Source: Planctomycetota bacterium (GTDB taxonomy: Bacteria; Planctomycetota; Planctomycetia; Gemmatales; Gemmataceae). Taken from it: 45,868 nt of DNA. A program made the translations under genes and the position numbers. The DNA is taken from contig JACPZP010000116.1 in assembly GCA_016195405.1 (NCBI GenBank), forward strand, positions 1 to 45,868. Direction: 5' to 3'. A model generated the notes under the pieces. It was not told the origin of the DNA, searched no databases, and worked only from the letters and a program-made list of their open reading frames with translations. Shown piece after piece: positions 38,367 to 45,868 of the stretch; the first letter of the stretch is position 1, and each line of letters opens with the position of its first letter.

Positions 38367-39665
38367 ATGTCCCTTTGGCGTTTGATCCTTAGCGAAATTC
38401 GGTTTCGCAAGCTGAACTTTCTGGTCGGAGTGTCGGCCGTGGTGGTCGCCGTCGCATGCCTGGTCGCGCAGGTCAATCTTCTCGAACAACACGATCGCCG
38501 CACGGAGAAAATTCTGGCAGCCAAGGAAAAGGAGACCGCCGAGACAATGGCCGGCTTCGAAGACGAGATGCGGATCATCACCAAGAACCTCGGTTTCAAC
38601 ATCCGCATCTTGCCAAAGGACCTCAACCTAGTGAACTTCTACGCCAAGGATTACGCCGACAAATACATGCCGGAAGAATATGTGGCCCGCCTGAGCAACT
38701 CGCGGCTCGTCACGATCAACCATCTCTTGCCGACCTTGCAACAGAAGGTCGAATGGCCGGAGCGGGCAATCACCATCGTGCTGGCCGGCACACGCGGCGA
38801 GGTCCCAATTGCGGCTCAGAACAAGAAAAAACCGATCCAAGAAGTTGTGTCCAAAGGCAAGATCATTCTGGGCTTTCAGCTTCATCGGCTGTTGACACGC
38901 GAGCGCGGCAAGGAAGTGACGTCGGGCGATTTCGTCGTGCTGCGCGGCCGAACCTTTGTAGTTCACAAGCTGCAATCGAGCCGCGGCGACGCCGACGACA
39001 TCACCGCCTGGATTGCCCTCGAAGAAGCTCAGGAAATGCTGGACAAAAAAGGCTTGATCAACGGCATGTTGGCGCTTGGTTGCAACTGTGCGGCCGAGCG
39101 GCTGGGACAGATTCGCCAAGAGATCGCCGCCGTCTTGCCGGACACCCAAGTTGAGGAATTTGAGACCAAAGCGACCGCGCGGGCGGAAGCGCGCAGCCGG
39201 ACAGCCGAGCAAGCGAAAGCAGCCATCGAGCGCGAACGCAAAGGCCGGGAGAGCCTGCGCGAAGAGAAGGAGGCGTTTGCCTCGATCCTGGTGCCGACGG
39301 TGCTCGCGGCCTGCGCCGTTTGGCTCGGATTGATGGCGTTTCTGAATGTGTTGGAAAGACGCAGCGAGATCGGGCTTTTGCGCGCCCTCGGCTTGCGCTC
39401 ACGGCAGTTGTTGGTGCTGTTTCTGGCGCGGGCCATGCTGTTAGGGTTCACGGGCGCTGTGATCGGGTACGTTGCGGGAAAGTTCGTGGGTACGCGGTTG
39501 GGCGAAAACACAGGTTGGTCGTGGTCCAGTCCATTCGAGCCACCGATTCTGCTCATAGCGGTGCTCGTAGGAGGGCCGCTAATCTCCGCCCTTGCCTGCT
39601 GGCTGCCGGCGCTGGCGGCGGCGCGCCAGGATCCAGCCATTGTTCTCCAACAAGAATCGACGTGA
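38367..39665 (+). CDS. FtsX/MacB-type ABC permease
   Basis: A 432-residue membrane protein with the FtsX-type layout: TM1 near residues 18-38 (FLVGVSAVVVAVACLVAQV), a large extracytoplasmic region (~40-290) including an EAR/ERE-rich coiled segment (~275-305), and three C-terminal helices (TVLAACAVWLGLMAFLNV, FLARAMLLGFTGAVIGYVAG, LLIAVLVGGPLISALACW). The motif ERRSEIGLLRALGLRSRQL before TM3 is the MacB/LolE-type coupling region. Such permeases work with LolD/MacB-like ATPases in mechanotransmission or export, not import. It pairs with the ATPase encoded 112 bases downstream; the gap is mostly a palindromic element. Confidence 0.88.
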   Translation: MSLWRLILSEIRFRKLNFLVGVSAVVVAVACLVAQVNLLEQHDRRTEKILAAKEKETAETMAGFEDEMRIITKNLGFNIRILPKDLNLVNFYAKDYADKYMPEEYVARLSNSRLVTINHLLPTLQQKVEWPERAITIVLAGTRGEVPIAAQNKKKPIQEVVSKGKIILGFQLHRLLTRERGKEVTSGDFVVLRGRTFVVHKLQSSRGDADDITAWIALEEAQEMLDKKGLINGMLALGCNCAAERLGQIRQEIAAVLPDTQVEEFETKATARAEARSRTAEQAKAAIERERKGRESLREEKEAFASILVPTVLAACAVWLGLMAFLNVLERRSEIGLLRALGLRSRQLLVLFLARAMLLGFTGAVIGYVAGKFVGTRLGENTGWSWSSPFEPPILLIAVLVGGPLISALACWLPALAAARQDPAIVLQQEST

Positions 39666-39670
39666 ATCTG

Positions 39671-39760
39671 CCAAGCCCGCGGGCGAGTCTTCGAGCCTGC
39701 GGGGCGCCGGGCAGGATTCCGGGCACCCCGCAGGCTCGCTGCGCTCGCCTGAGGGCTTGA
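39671..39760. repeat. Palindromic element, CCAAGCCCGC type (copy 2)
   Basis: The left arm begins 39671 (CCAAGCCCGC...) and the right arm ends 39760. The first half is nearly identical to the in-frame copy at 11937, and the right arm begins CCCCGCAGGCTCG (39726). It starts 5 bases after the permease stop and fills most of the gap to the ATPase. In the frame of the ATPase gene it would again read AKPAGESSSLRG. Confidence 0.85.
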
Positions 39761-39777
39761 ATTCTTACACTATCGCT

Positions 39778-40434
39778 ATGCTTGAAATCCAGAACATTAC
39801 GAAATCCTATCCCGGACCGCGGGGAGTTGTGCGCGCCCTTGATGGGATTTCGTTGCGCGTCGGCCCAGGTGAATTCGTCGCCGTGCGCGGGCCGAGCGGT
39901 TCCGGCAAGACGACTCTGCTCCTGGTTGCCGGGGGGATGCTGCACCCTGATGAGGGTCGCGTGTTGGCGGCGGGGCATGATGTATATCGACTGCCGTCCG
40001 AAGCTCGGTCACGCTTGCGCGCCCGTGCCATCGGCTTCGTTTTCCAGCAATTTCACCTCATTCCGTACCTCACCGTGTTCGAGAACATCCTGGCGCCTGT
40101 CTTGGCCCAGCCCAACAGCGGCGCGCGGATGCGCGCTCAGGATCTCATCGCCCGGCTCGGCCTCGAGCAGCGCCGCGATCACCGGCCGTCGGAGTTGAGT
40201 TCCGGGGAACGACAGCGCTGCGCCCTTGCTCGTGCGCTTCTGCACAAGCCGGGATTTGTCCTCGCGGATGAGCCGACCGGCAACCTCGACGACCACAACG
40301 GCGCAATCGTTCTCGATTTTCTCAGCGAGTATGCGGCGTCCGGCAGGGCTTTGCTTTTGGTGACCCACGAAGCGCGCGCCGCTGAGCGCGCCCATCGCGT
40401 GGTACAGCTTGAAGCAGTCGTGAGGACGCCATGA
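39778..40434 (+). CDS. ABC ATPase (LolD/MacB type)
   Basis: A 218-residue ABC nucleotide-binding subunit with Walker A GPSGSGKTT, Q-loop FVFQQFHLIPYLTVFENI, signature LSSGERQRCALARAL, Walker B VLADEPTGNLD and switch His LLVTHE. EPTGNLD and the short size are typical of the LolD/MacB/FtsE group, matching the preceding FtsX-type permease. The signature reads SSGER in place of SGGQ, within the normal range. I chose ATG 39778 because MLEIQNITKSYPGPRG starts there; an upstream open frame to 39592 would read through the palindrome and overlap the permease. It ends in ATGA with the binding protein gene. Confidence 0.93.
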   Translation: MLEIQNITKSYPGPRGVVRALDGISLRVGPGEFVAVRGPSGSGKTTLLLVAGGMLHPDEGRVLAAGHDVYRLPSEARSRLRARAIGFVFQQFHLIPYLTVFENILAPVLAQPNSGARMRAQDLIARLGLEQRRDHRPSELSSGERQRCALARALLHKPGFVLADEPTGNLDDHNGAIVLDFLSEYAASGRALLLVTHEARAAERAHRVVQLEAVVRTP

Positions 40435-42026
40435 ATCCGCGCGGCCCGTTTCTGAGCCGACCGTGGCTGGTCACCGGCGTCTCTATTGTTTCCATCGGCG
40501 TCTTGTCGTTGCTGCTTGCGAGTCCATGGGATCGCAAGAAATGGGATGGCGGTCAAGCGCTGCGAGTGTATTGCGCGGCCGGGATGACGCTTCCGATTGG
40601 AGAAATCCTACAGGAATATGAGCAATCCTATGGAGTCAAGGCCGAGGTCGATTACGCCGGCTCCGGCGTGCTGCTCGCCAAGATTCGCGCCCGCGGCGGC
40701 GCGGGGGATTTGTATCTATCGGCCGACGCCGCCCACATGCACGCCGCCAGAAACAGCGGTTTGGTCGCCGAAGTGATTCCCATCGCCATGCTTAGGCCTG
40801 TTTTGATCGTGCAGTCGAAGACCTGGAAGGAGCTTGAGAAGAAAGGGGTGAAGCTGCGATCGCTCAAGGACGTGCTCGAAAGCGATCTCAAGTTCGTCCT
40901 GGCCAACCCCGAGCAGGCTTCGATCGGGCAGATGACGAAGGAGGTGCTGGAGCGATCGGGATTGTGGGAAATGGTTCAGGAGCGGCTTCGGAGTCGCTCC
41001 GCTCGAGCGTCCACCGTCGACACCGTGAATCAGGTTGTGCAGATGGTGCGCACAAGCGAGGGATACGCCGGACTGGCTTGGAGCGCCAATGCGGAGCCTT
41101 TAGCCGACCTGCACATCGAGTGGTTGCCCGAACTCGCCAGCGCGCGCGAACCGCTACAAGCCGGCGTGCTGTCCAAGAGCCGCGATCCCACGGCTGCGCT
41201 CCGGCTGGCGCGTTATCTCGCGGCGCCGGACCGCGGCGGCAAGATTCTCAAAAAGCACCACTATGATCTGATCGACGACGCCGATACTTGGGAAGAGACG
41301 CCAACCGTACATCTCTCCGCGGGGGCCATGCTGCATCCTGGAATCGACGAGGTGATCAAGGCTTTCGAGAAGCGCGAGGGCGCCGACTTCAAGACCAGCT
41401 ACGCCGGCTGCGGCTTGCTCGTGGGACAGATGAAGACGACCAAGGCCGGAAAAAACTCCAGCCACTTTCCGGATGCCTATTTCGCGTGTGATCAAGCGTT
41501 TCTCGACGATGTTCAAGACTGGTTCGAGACCGGAATCTTCATCTCGCAGAACCCGCTGGTGCTTGTGACGCCCAAGGGGAATCCCAAAGGCATTCGCGAC
41601 CTCACCGATCTTGGCCGGGCCGATCTGCGCGTCGGCCTGGCGCATCCGGAGAATTCCGCTCTTGGCAAGCTCACCGATCGCTTGCTGAAAAGACTGACGC
41701 TCTACGATAAGGTACACGCGGCGGAGCGCAGCCAGCCGATCGTGTTCACGGACGCGGCTCACTTGCTTATTAATCAAATGCGCGTCGGCGCCCTCGACGT
41801 CGCCGTCGTTTACAAGAGCAATGTCTTGAGTGCGGAATCCGGCAAGGACAGTTTGGAGGTGATCGCCCTCAACCTGCCCGACGCCGTCGCCCGGCAGCCG
41901 TTCGCTATCTCCCTTGAGTCCCGGCACAAGTATCTCATGCGCCGGCTGCTCCAGGCTATCGTCGCCCCCGACAATGCGGCTCGGTTTCGCTCCCTCGGCT
42001 TTTCCTGGATGCACGAGGCCAAATGA
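40431..42026 (+). CDS. Fused double ModA-like substrate-binding protein
   Basis: A 531-residue protein with an N-terminal anchor (~10-30) and two ModA/type 2 binding lobe sets in tandem. Domain 1 (~44-275) begins LRVYCAAGMTLPIGEILQEY and has the YAGSGVLLAKIRARGG...GDLYLSAD motif. Domain 2 (~288-525) begins VHLSAGAMLHPGIDEVIKAF and has the matching YAGCGLLVGQM...FPDAYFACD. Molybdate/tungstate binding proteins share the AGS/T and D-x-x-x-SAD patterns. A native ModA is a single domain near 250 residues, so this is a duplication and fusion. It overlaps both neighbours by 4 bases, and ModB- and ModC-like genes follow, so it should feed them. The oxyanion is not proven. Confidence 0.9.
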   Translation: MNPRGPFLSRPWLVTGVSIVSIGVLSLLLASPWDRKKWDGGQALRVYCAAGMTLPIGEILQEYEQSYGVKAEVDYAGSGVLLAKIRARGGAGDLYLSADAAHMHAARNSGLVAEVIPIAMLRPVLIVQSKTWKELEKKGVKLRSLKDVLESDLKFVLANPEQASIGQMTKEVLERSGLWEMVQERLRSRSARASTVDTVNQVVQMVRTSEGYAGLAWSANAEPLADLHIEWLPELASAREPLQAGVLSKSRDPTAALRLARYLAAPDRGGKILKKHHYDLIDDADTWEETPTVHLSAGAMLHPGIDEVIKAFEKREGADFKTSYAGCGLLVGQMKTTKAGKNSSHFPDAYFACDQAFLDDVQDWFETGIFISQNPLVLVTPKGNPKGIRDLTDLGRADLRVGLAHPENSALGKLTDRLLKRLTLYDKVHAAERSQPIVFTDAAHLLINQMRVGALDVAVVYKSNVLSAESGKDSLEVIALNLPDAVARQPFAISLESRHKYLMRRLLQAIVAPDNAARFRSLGFSWMHEAK

Positions 42027-42988
42027 GCGCCATCGAGCCAACGAGCGCTACCGACCCAGCCGCCGTCAGCCCGCGCGTGCCTTCCGACACCTTCTTCTGG
42101 CTCGCACTGTCGATCCTGGGCGGCGTCTATGTGCTGCTGATTGTCGCCATGCTTTTGGCACAGGCGTCGTTCACTTCGCCGGGACACGTGCTTGCCGCGT
42201 TGGACAGCCCGGCGATCCGCTATGCAATCAAGCTCAGTCTTCTGTCTTGTTCGCTGACCACTATTCTGTCCCTCTGGGTCGCGGTTCCCATCGGCTACCT
42301 AATGGCACGCTGGGACGACGGCGCTATTCGCCGCTTCTTGGAGCGAAAGGCCGCCGCGATCGAGAACGGCACGCGTCGCTGGTACGCGCGTCCCTTGCGG
42401 ATTCTCTGCATCCCCATCCGGTTGGCCAATCCGAAGCTTTGGCTCGACGCGATTCTCGACATTCCCATCGTGTTGCCGCCGCTCGTGATTGGCTTGGCAC
42501 TGTTGATCCTATTTCAGACGCCGCTCGCGCGCTGGTTCGAGTCCGAGATCATGGTCGTGACCTTCGCCATTCCTAGCGTTGTCCTGGCGCAGTTCACCGT
42601 GGCCTGTGCATTTGCCGTGCGGACGATGCGGACGACGTTCGAGCAAATCAATCCACGCGAGGAATCGGTCGCCTTGACGCTGGGATGCAGCCGGGCGCAG
42701 GCATTTTGGCTGGTGGTGCTGCCCGAAGCGCGGCGCGGGCTCTTGACGGCAGCGACTCTGGCCTGGGCGCGCTCGCTCGGCGAATTCGGTCCGATCCTGG
42801 TTTTTTCCGGCGCCACGCGCATGCGCACCGAGGTTCTGCCCACTTCGGTCTACCTGGAGCTGAGCATCGGCAACATTGAAGCGGCCGTAGCCGTGTCGCT
42901 GCTCATGGTGTTTGCCGCGGTTGCCGTGCTGATTCTCCTGCGGCATTACGGCGGCGAGTGGGCTTTGGGGAAGGTGGTCCGGCCATGA
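42023..42988 (+). CDS. modB: ModB-like ABC permease
   Basis: A 321-residue permease of the molybdate/sulfate type with about six helices. The EAA-type loop is clear near residues 212-262: EESVALTLGCSRAQAFWLVV and LAWARSLGEFGPI, the latter a strong ModB/CysT hallmark. Between helices 2 and 3 there is an extra hydrophilic stretch (~90-140, LERKAAAIENGTRRWYARPL), absent from standard ModB. The gene overlaps the binding protein (ATGA) and the ATPase (ATGA), so the three form one importer. I infer molybdate or tungstate as substrate because of the neighbouring MoaD-like and MoeB-like genes; sulfate remains possible. Confidence 0.87.
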   Translation: MSAIEPTSATDPAAVSPRVPSDTFFWLALSILGGVYVLLIVAMLLAQASFTSPGHVLAALDSPAIRYAIKLSLLSCSLTTILSLWVAVPIGYLMARWDDGAIRRFLERKAAAIENGTRRWYARPLRILCIPIRLANPKLWLDAILDIPIVLPPLVIGLALLILFQTPLARWFESEIMVVTFAIPSVVLAQFTVACAFAVRTMRTTFEQINPREESVALTLGCSRAQAFWLVVLPEARRGLLTAATLAWARSLGEFGPILVFSGATRMRTEVLPTSVYLELSIGNIEAAVAVSLLMVFAAVAVLILLRHYGGEWALGKVVRP

Positions 42989-43629
42989 TTGCCCTGGAAC
43001 ACCTGAGCATCGTCAGCGGCACGTTCGCGCTTGAGCGTGTCGACCTGCTCGTGCCGACGGGCCGCTATGCGGTGCTGATGGGCAAGACCGGCAGCGGCAA
43101 GACGACGCTGTTGGAAGCCATCTGTGGACTCCGGCGCGTGACTGCGGGTAGAATTCGCTTGCTGGCCCGCGATGTAACGGGTTTGAAGCCGGCCGAGCGC
43201 GACCTGGGCTATGTGCCGCAAGACCGTGCCCTGTTTCAAACGATGACGGTTTGGGAAAACCTGGCCTTCGCACTGCGGGTACGCCGCTGGAACAAGGACA
43301 GAATTGCGGAGCGCGTCGAAGAGCTTGCGGCCTTGCTTGGCCTGACGGACCTCCTCTTGCGTCGGCCGCATCGCCTTTCGGGAGGCGAGGCACAACGGGT
43401 CGCGTTGGGAAGGGCGCTATCGTTTCAGCCCCGCGTCTTGCTCCTGGACGAGCCGCTCGCAGCGCTTGATCAGGAAACGCGGATCGAGATGCACACCCTG
43501 CTCCAGACAGTGCGCGAGCGGACCGGAGTGACGACGCTGCACGTGACGCATGATCTCGAGGACACGCGGCGGCTGGCCGACCTGGTGTTTCAGGTGCGCG
43601 ATGGGCGCATTGAGGAAACCAAGATTTAG
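42985..43629 (+). CDS. modC: ModC-like ABC ATPase, short form
   Basis: A 214-residue ABC ATPase with Walker A GKTGSGKTTLLE, Q-loop VPQDRALFQTMTVWENLAFA, signature LSGGEAQRVALGRAL, Walker B VLLLDEPLAALD and switch His VTHDLEDTRR. It resembles ModC/CysA-type import ATPases. It ends soon after the ABC domain and lacks the C-terminal MOP/TOBE regulatory domain of E. coli ModC (about 350 residues). The ATG at 42985 overlaps the permease stop (ATGA) and gives MIALEHLSIVSG; the longer frame from 42958 would start inside the permease. The MoaD-like gene follows after a single base. Confidence 0.88.
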   Translation: MIALEHLSIVSGTFALERVDLLVPTGRYAVLMGKTGSGKTTLLEAICGLRRVTAGRIRLLARDVTGLKPAERDLGYVPQDRALFQTMTVWENLAFALRVRRWNKDRIAERVEELAALLGLTDLLLRRPHRLSGGEAQRVALGRALSFQPRVLLLDEPLAALDQETRIEMHTLLQTVRERTGVTTLHVTHDLEDTRRLADLVFQVRDGRIEETKI

Positions 43630-43630
43630 C

Positions 43631-43909
43631 ATGAAGATCGCGGTCAAATACCTGGCTCAGCTCAAGAAGGCTGCCGGCATGGGGATCGAAGATGTCGCCG
43701 TCGATCCAGGATGCTCGGTGGCGAATCTCGTGCGCGGTTTGGCCGCCAACGATGACGGCACGCTTCGGCCGCTGCTGCTCGATCCGCAGGGACGGCCTCA
43801 TGCGTCGCTTTTGATTTTCGTAGGCGACGAGCAAGTGCGCGCGGCCGAAGATCGGTTCTTGCGCGAGGGAGATGTCGTGACGCTGCTGACGCCGATGGCC
43901 GGCGGTTGA
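43631..43909 (+). CDS. moaD: MoaD/ThiS-like sulfur carrier protein
   Basis: A 92-residue beta-grasp protein ending in Gly-Gly, the mark of MoaD/ThiS carriers whose C-terminus is adenylated and thiocarboxylated. It starts MKIAVKYLAQLKKAAGMG and has DPGCSVANLVRGLAA, HASLLIFVGDEQV and EGDVVTLLTPMAGG. MoaD is the small subunit of molybdopterin synthase in pterin cofactor synthesis. No MoaE gene is next to it, so the partner could be elsewhere, or this could be a dedicated carrier. It starts 1 base after the ATPase gene; the longer frame to 43550 overlaps that gene. Confidence 0.88.
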   Translation: MKIAVKYLAQLKKAAGMGIEDVAVDPGCSVANLVRGLAANDDGTLRPLLLDPQGRPHASLLIFVGDEQVRAAEDRFLREGDVVTLLTPMAGG

Positions 43910-43920
43910 GGGAGCGCCTC

Positions 43921-44001
43921 CCAAGCCCGCAGATGAGCGCAGCGAATCTGCGGGGTGCCCGCGTTACTCCGCAGATTCGCTGCGCTCATCTGCGGGCTTG
44001 G
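43921..44001. repeat. Palindromic element, CCAAGCCCGC type (copy 3)
   Basis: Two perfect 33-base inverted arms, 43921-43953 and 43969-44001, flank a 15-base loop. The ends match the other CCAAGCCCGC elements, while the core reads AGATGAGCGCAGCGAATCT. It lies 11 bases after the MoaD-like stop and ends 17 bases before the MoeB-like start. Confidence 0.93.
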
Positions 44002-44018
44002 GCGATTGAACCCAAAAC

Positions 44019-44774
44019 ATGGCACGACCGGTTCCACTTTCCGACGCGGAGCGTTCGCAGTACGCTTGGCAGCTCGCGGTCGAGGGCCTCGGCGAAGAGG
44101 GGCAGGCGCGGCTCAAGGGCGCGACGGTGCTGGTGTCGCGCGTCGGCGGCGTCGGCGGAACCGTGGCCATGCACTTGGCCGCCGCCGGCGTGGGTCGGTT
44201 GATCCTGGCGCACGCGGGCGATCTGCGCGCAGACGATCTCAACCGCCAGACATTAATGAGCCATCCCCGCATCGGCATCTCAAGAGCCCGTCAAGCTGCG
44301 GAGCGGCTGCAAGATTTGAACCCGCGCGTGGAAGTGGTGGCTGTCGAGGACAACGTCAGCGAATTGAACATCGCCATGCTTGTGGAACAGACGGACGTCA
44401 TCGCCAGCTGTGCGCCGCTCTTCCAAGAACGCCTGCTATTGAATCGTGCTGCGGTGGCCCGGCGAATGCCGCTGGTCGATTGCGCCATGTTTGAGTTGGA
44501 GGGCCAGCTTACCACAGTGCTGCCGGGCAAAACCGCGTGCCTGGCGTGTCTCTATCCAACGGAGCCGACGGCGTGGAATCGCCGATTCCCCGTGCTGGGC
44601 GCGGTGGCGGCAACAATCGGTTGCCTGGGAGCACTGGAGATCATCAAGATCATCAGTGGGCTGGACGAGCCACTCGATAACCAGATGCTCTTGTGCGACT
44701 TGCGGCACTTGGCCTTTCGCAAGGTGAACGTTGGGCGCGACCGCGCGTGTCCGGTGTGTGGAGAAGTAAGGTAG
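44019..44774 (+). CDS. moeB: MoeB/ThiF-type adenylating enzyme
   Basis: A 251-residue E1-like enzyme that would adenylate the C-terminal Gly of a MoaD/ThiS protein. It has the nucleotide-binding SRVGGVGGTVAMHLAAAGVG, the ADDLNRQTLM motif with the Arg finger, and two CxxC pairs (CLACLY and CPVCGE) of the structural zinc site. In MoeB and ThiF the glycine-rich loop is usually GxGGxG; here the first Gly position is Arg (SRVGGVGG), which may be tolerated. It follows the MoaD-like gene, so the two are likely partners in sulfur or cofactor chemistry. ATG 44019 follows a palindrome; an in-frame alternative upstream is not attractive. The stop codon is provided by the next repeat. Confidence 0.88.
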   Translation: MARPVPLSDAERSQYAWQLAVEGLGEEGQARLKGATVLVSRVGGVGGTVAMHLAAAGVGRLILAHAGDLRADDLNRQTLMSHPRIGISRARQAAERLQDLNPRVEVVAVEDNVSELNIAMLVEQTDVIASCAPLFQERLLLNRAAVARRMPLVDCAMFELEGQLTTVLPGKTACLACLYPTEPTAWNRRFPVLGAVAATIGCLGALEIIKIISGLDEPLDNQMLLCDLRHLAFRKVNVGRDRACPVCGEVR

Positions 44775-44817
44775 GTTTCAAGCTTGCCAATCCGGGCAGG
44801 CTGGCAGCGTGCCCTAC
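44771..44817. repeat. Palindromic element, GTAGG type (end of MoeB-like gene)
   Basis: Outer arms GTAGG (44771-44775) and CCTAC (44813-44817) pair. Inside lies a hairpin GGCAGGCTGGCAGCGTGCC (44795-44813). The element includes the TAG stop of the MoeB-like gene (44772-44774). Its outer GTAGG/CCTAC and inner stem resemble the GTAGGACGG family. Confidence 0.7.
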
Positions 44818-44828
44818 GGGAAGAAATC

Positions 44829-45755
44829 ATGGTGGGACGGATCCTGCACAGAATTCGCCGTAAACTTCGGGTGATGCGCGAGCCAGAGCCCGAGAGCATT
44901 CTGCCGTTGCGTCGTCCTTTGACTCTTCCTTCAGAGGTCGCCGAAAGGGAGTTGCGCTCTTTCCTGGCCGGTGTCCGACCCGCCGGCGCGCCGCCCGAGG
45001 AAATGGCCCGCTACTGCCAGGAGGATTTCGAGCGCTTCGTCCTAACCTGGCAGTTAACTGAAGGTTTGACGGGCGATTGTCTGGAGCTTGGCGCCAATCC
45101 CTATTTCACCACGATGCTCTTGCGCCGTTTCAGCCGCCTCGCGTTGACTTTGGCCAACTACTTCGGCCCGCACACTTCCACCGGCGCACTCGACCAAGAA
45201 GTCGTTTTCCCGAATTGGGAGACGGGCCGGCCCGATCGTGTTGTCGTGCCAACTCATCACTTCAACGTCGAAAAGGACCCGTTCCCGTTCGCCGATGCCG
45301 AATTCGATGTGGTGCTATTTTGCGAAATCCTCGAGCATCTCCTGGAGAATCCACTGCAACCGTTGCTAGAGATTGGCCGCGTGCTTAAGCCCGGCGGCGT
45401 CCTGATCCTGACGACGCCCAATGTAGCTCGCCTGGAAAACATCGCCCGGCTCTTGGCGGGCGAGAACATCTATGACCCGTATTCGGCTTACGGTCCCTAC
45501 GGCCGGCACAATCGCGAATACACGATGACCGAACTCAAACGCCTGCTTGGACATGCGGGCTTTTCCGTCGAAAAAGCCTTCAGCGCGGACGTGCATGCGA
45601 ATCAAACGAACGTGTACTTTTCGGTTTCGAAGCTGGCCGCGCTGGTGGATCAGGGCGCGGATTTGGGCCAATATCTGTTCATTAGGGCGCGTAAGGTATC
45701 TTTGGCAAAGGAGGGCAGACCGAATTGGCTTTTTCGCAGTTACCTCGACCATTAA
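44829..45755 (+). CDS. Class I SAM-dependent methyltransferase
   Basis: A 308-residue protein with a methyltransferase core: motif I GDCLELGANPYFTTMLLRR, then DPFPFADAEFDVVLFCEILE (motif IV region), HLLENPLQPLLEIGRVLKPG (post-motif) and GVLILTTPNVARLENIARLL. It resembles methyltransferases of the glycosyl and polyketide type. There is no membrane segment. I chose ATG 44829, with GGAAG upstream, over the ATG at 44784, which lies inside the repeat. It is last in the array, 54 bases after the MoeB-like gene, and its part in the array is unclear. Confidence 0.86.
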   Translation: MVGRILHRIRRKLRVMREPEPESILPLRRPLTLPSEVAERELRSFLAGVRPAGAPPEEMARYCQEDFERFVLTWQLTEGLTGDCLELGANPYFTTMLLRRFSRLALTLANYFGPHTSTGALDQEVVFPNWETGRPDRVVVPTHHFNVEKDPFPFADAEFDVVLFCEILEHLLENPLQPLLEIGRVLKPGGVLILTTPNVARLENIARLLAGENIYDPYSAYGPYGRHNREYTMTELKRLLGHAGFSVEKAFSADVHANQTNVYFSVSKLAALVDQGADLGQYLFIRARKVSLAKEGRPNWLFRSYLDH

Positions 45756-45868
45756 GTTACAATTGCGTCACAACAAATTGGACAATATGGTGTTAAATCA
45801 AAATGGCAAATTCCAGTGTAGTCCCCATTTTCGCATTCTGCCCGTAACTTGATGAAAAAATGAAAAAA
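45756..45868. other. AT-rich tail of the window
   Basis: The last 113 bases are notably AT-rich compared with the rest. I see no gene, and no clear terminator stem after the methyltransferase. The window may end inside a regulatory or intergenic region. Confidence 0.5.

Noticed and set aside
39592..39777. N-terminal extension of the LolD-type ATPase
   Set aside because: It overlaps the permease gene and reads through the palindromic element; the ABC domain starts at 39778.

Overview
The window looks like chromosomal DNA of a planctomycete, most likely from the Gemmatales/Gemmataceae. This is inferred from the style of the genes, not from a marker gene. The DNA is GC-rich. It carries three large PQQ-type beta-propeller proteins, an ECF sigma factor translationally coupled to a membrane Ser/Thr kinase, a small zinc-ribbon protein starting MPIRFRCAYC, a giant VWA/amidotransferase-like membrane protein, duplicated groEL genes and many dispersed palindromic repeats.

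Layout. (1) 1-11031, minus strand: a protein-folding block, read as groEL1, groES, a small unknown gene, a clan AA aspartic protease-like gene, groEL2, dnaJ, grpE, an FmdB-type zinc ribbon and yacG. It continues into an NHL-repeat lipoprotein and a large VWA membrane protein cut by the left edge. (2) 11366-17874, plus strand: a six-TM protein with a C-terminal PQQ propeller, a PEP-utilising enzyme with the domain order of rifampin phosphotransferase, and an ATP-dependent DNA ligase flanked by SWIM and WGR domains. (3) 17936-24296: a metallophosphoesterase (minus), clpC with a strong leader hairpin and a clear terminator, a second PQQ protein and a small membrane protein. (4) 24319-33043: mostly minus-strand genes. 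These are a PhnD-like binding protein, two small unknowns, an alpha/beta-hydrolase-like protein without the nucleophile serine, a Tat-exported intradiol dioxygenase-like protein, the kinase/sigma pair and a small secreted protein, plus a plus-strand zinc-ribbon gene. (5) 33453-45755, plus strand: a tight ten-gene array.

The last array is the best candidate for an undescribed system. It joins a 1255-residue propeller/Rossmann/propeller/malectin-like protein, a membrane-anchored Cys-containing protein, an FtsX/MacB-type permease with its ATPase, a binding protein made of two fused ModA-like domains, ModB-like and ModC-like components, a MoaD/ThiS-like protein, a MoeB/ThiF-like activating enzyme and a SAM methyltransferase. 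Several junctions are 4-base ATGA overlaps, which suggests one transcription unit. My inference is that it couples uptake of a molybdate/tungstate-type oxyanion to sulfur-carrier chemistry and to an envelope apparatus. The substrate is unproven.

Palindromic repeats occur throughout, mostly starting at or just after stop codons. One copy, with two perfect 34-base arms, sits in frame inside the first PQQ gene and is translated. All gaps above 10 bases inside the ten-gene array are largely filled by such elements.
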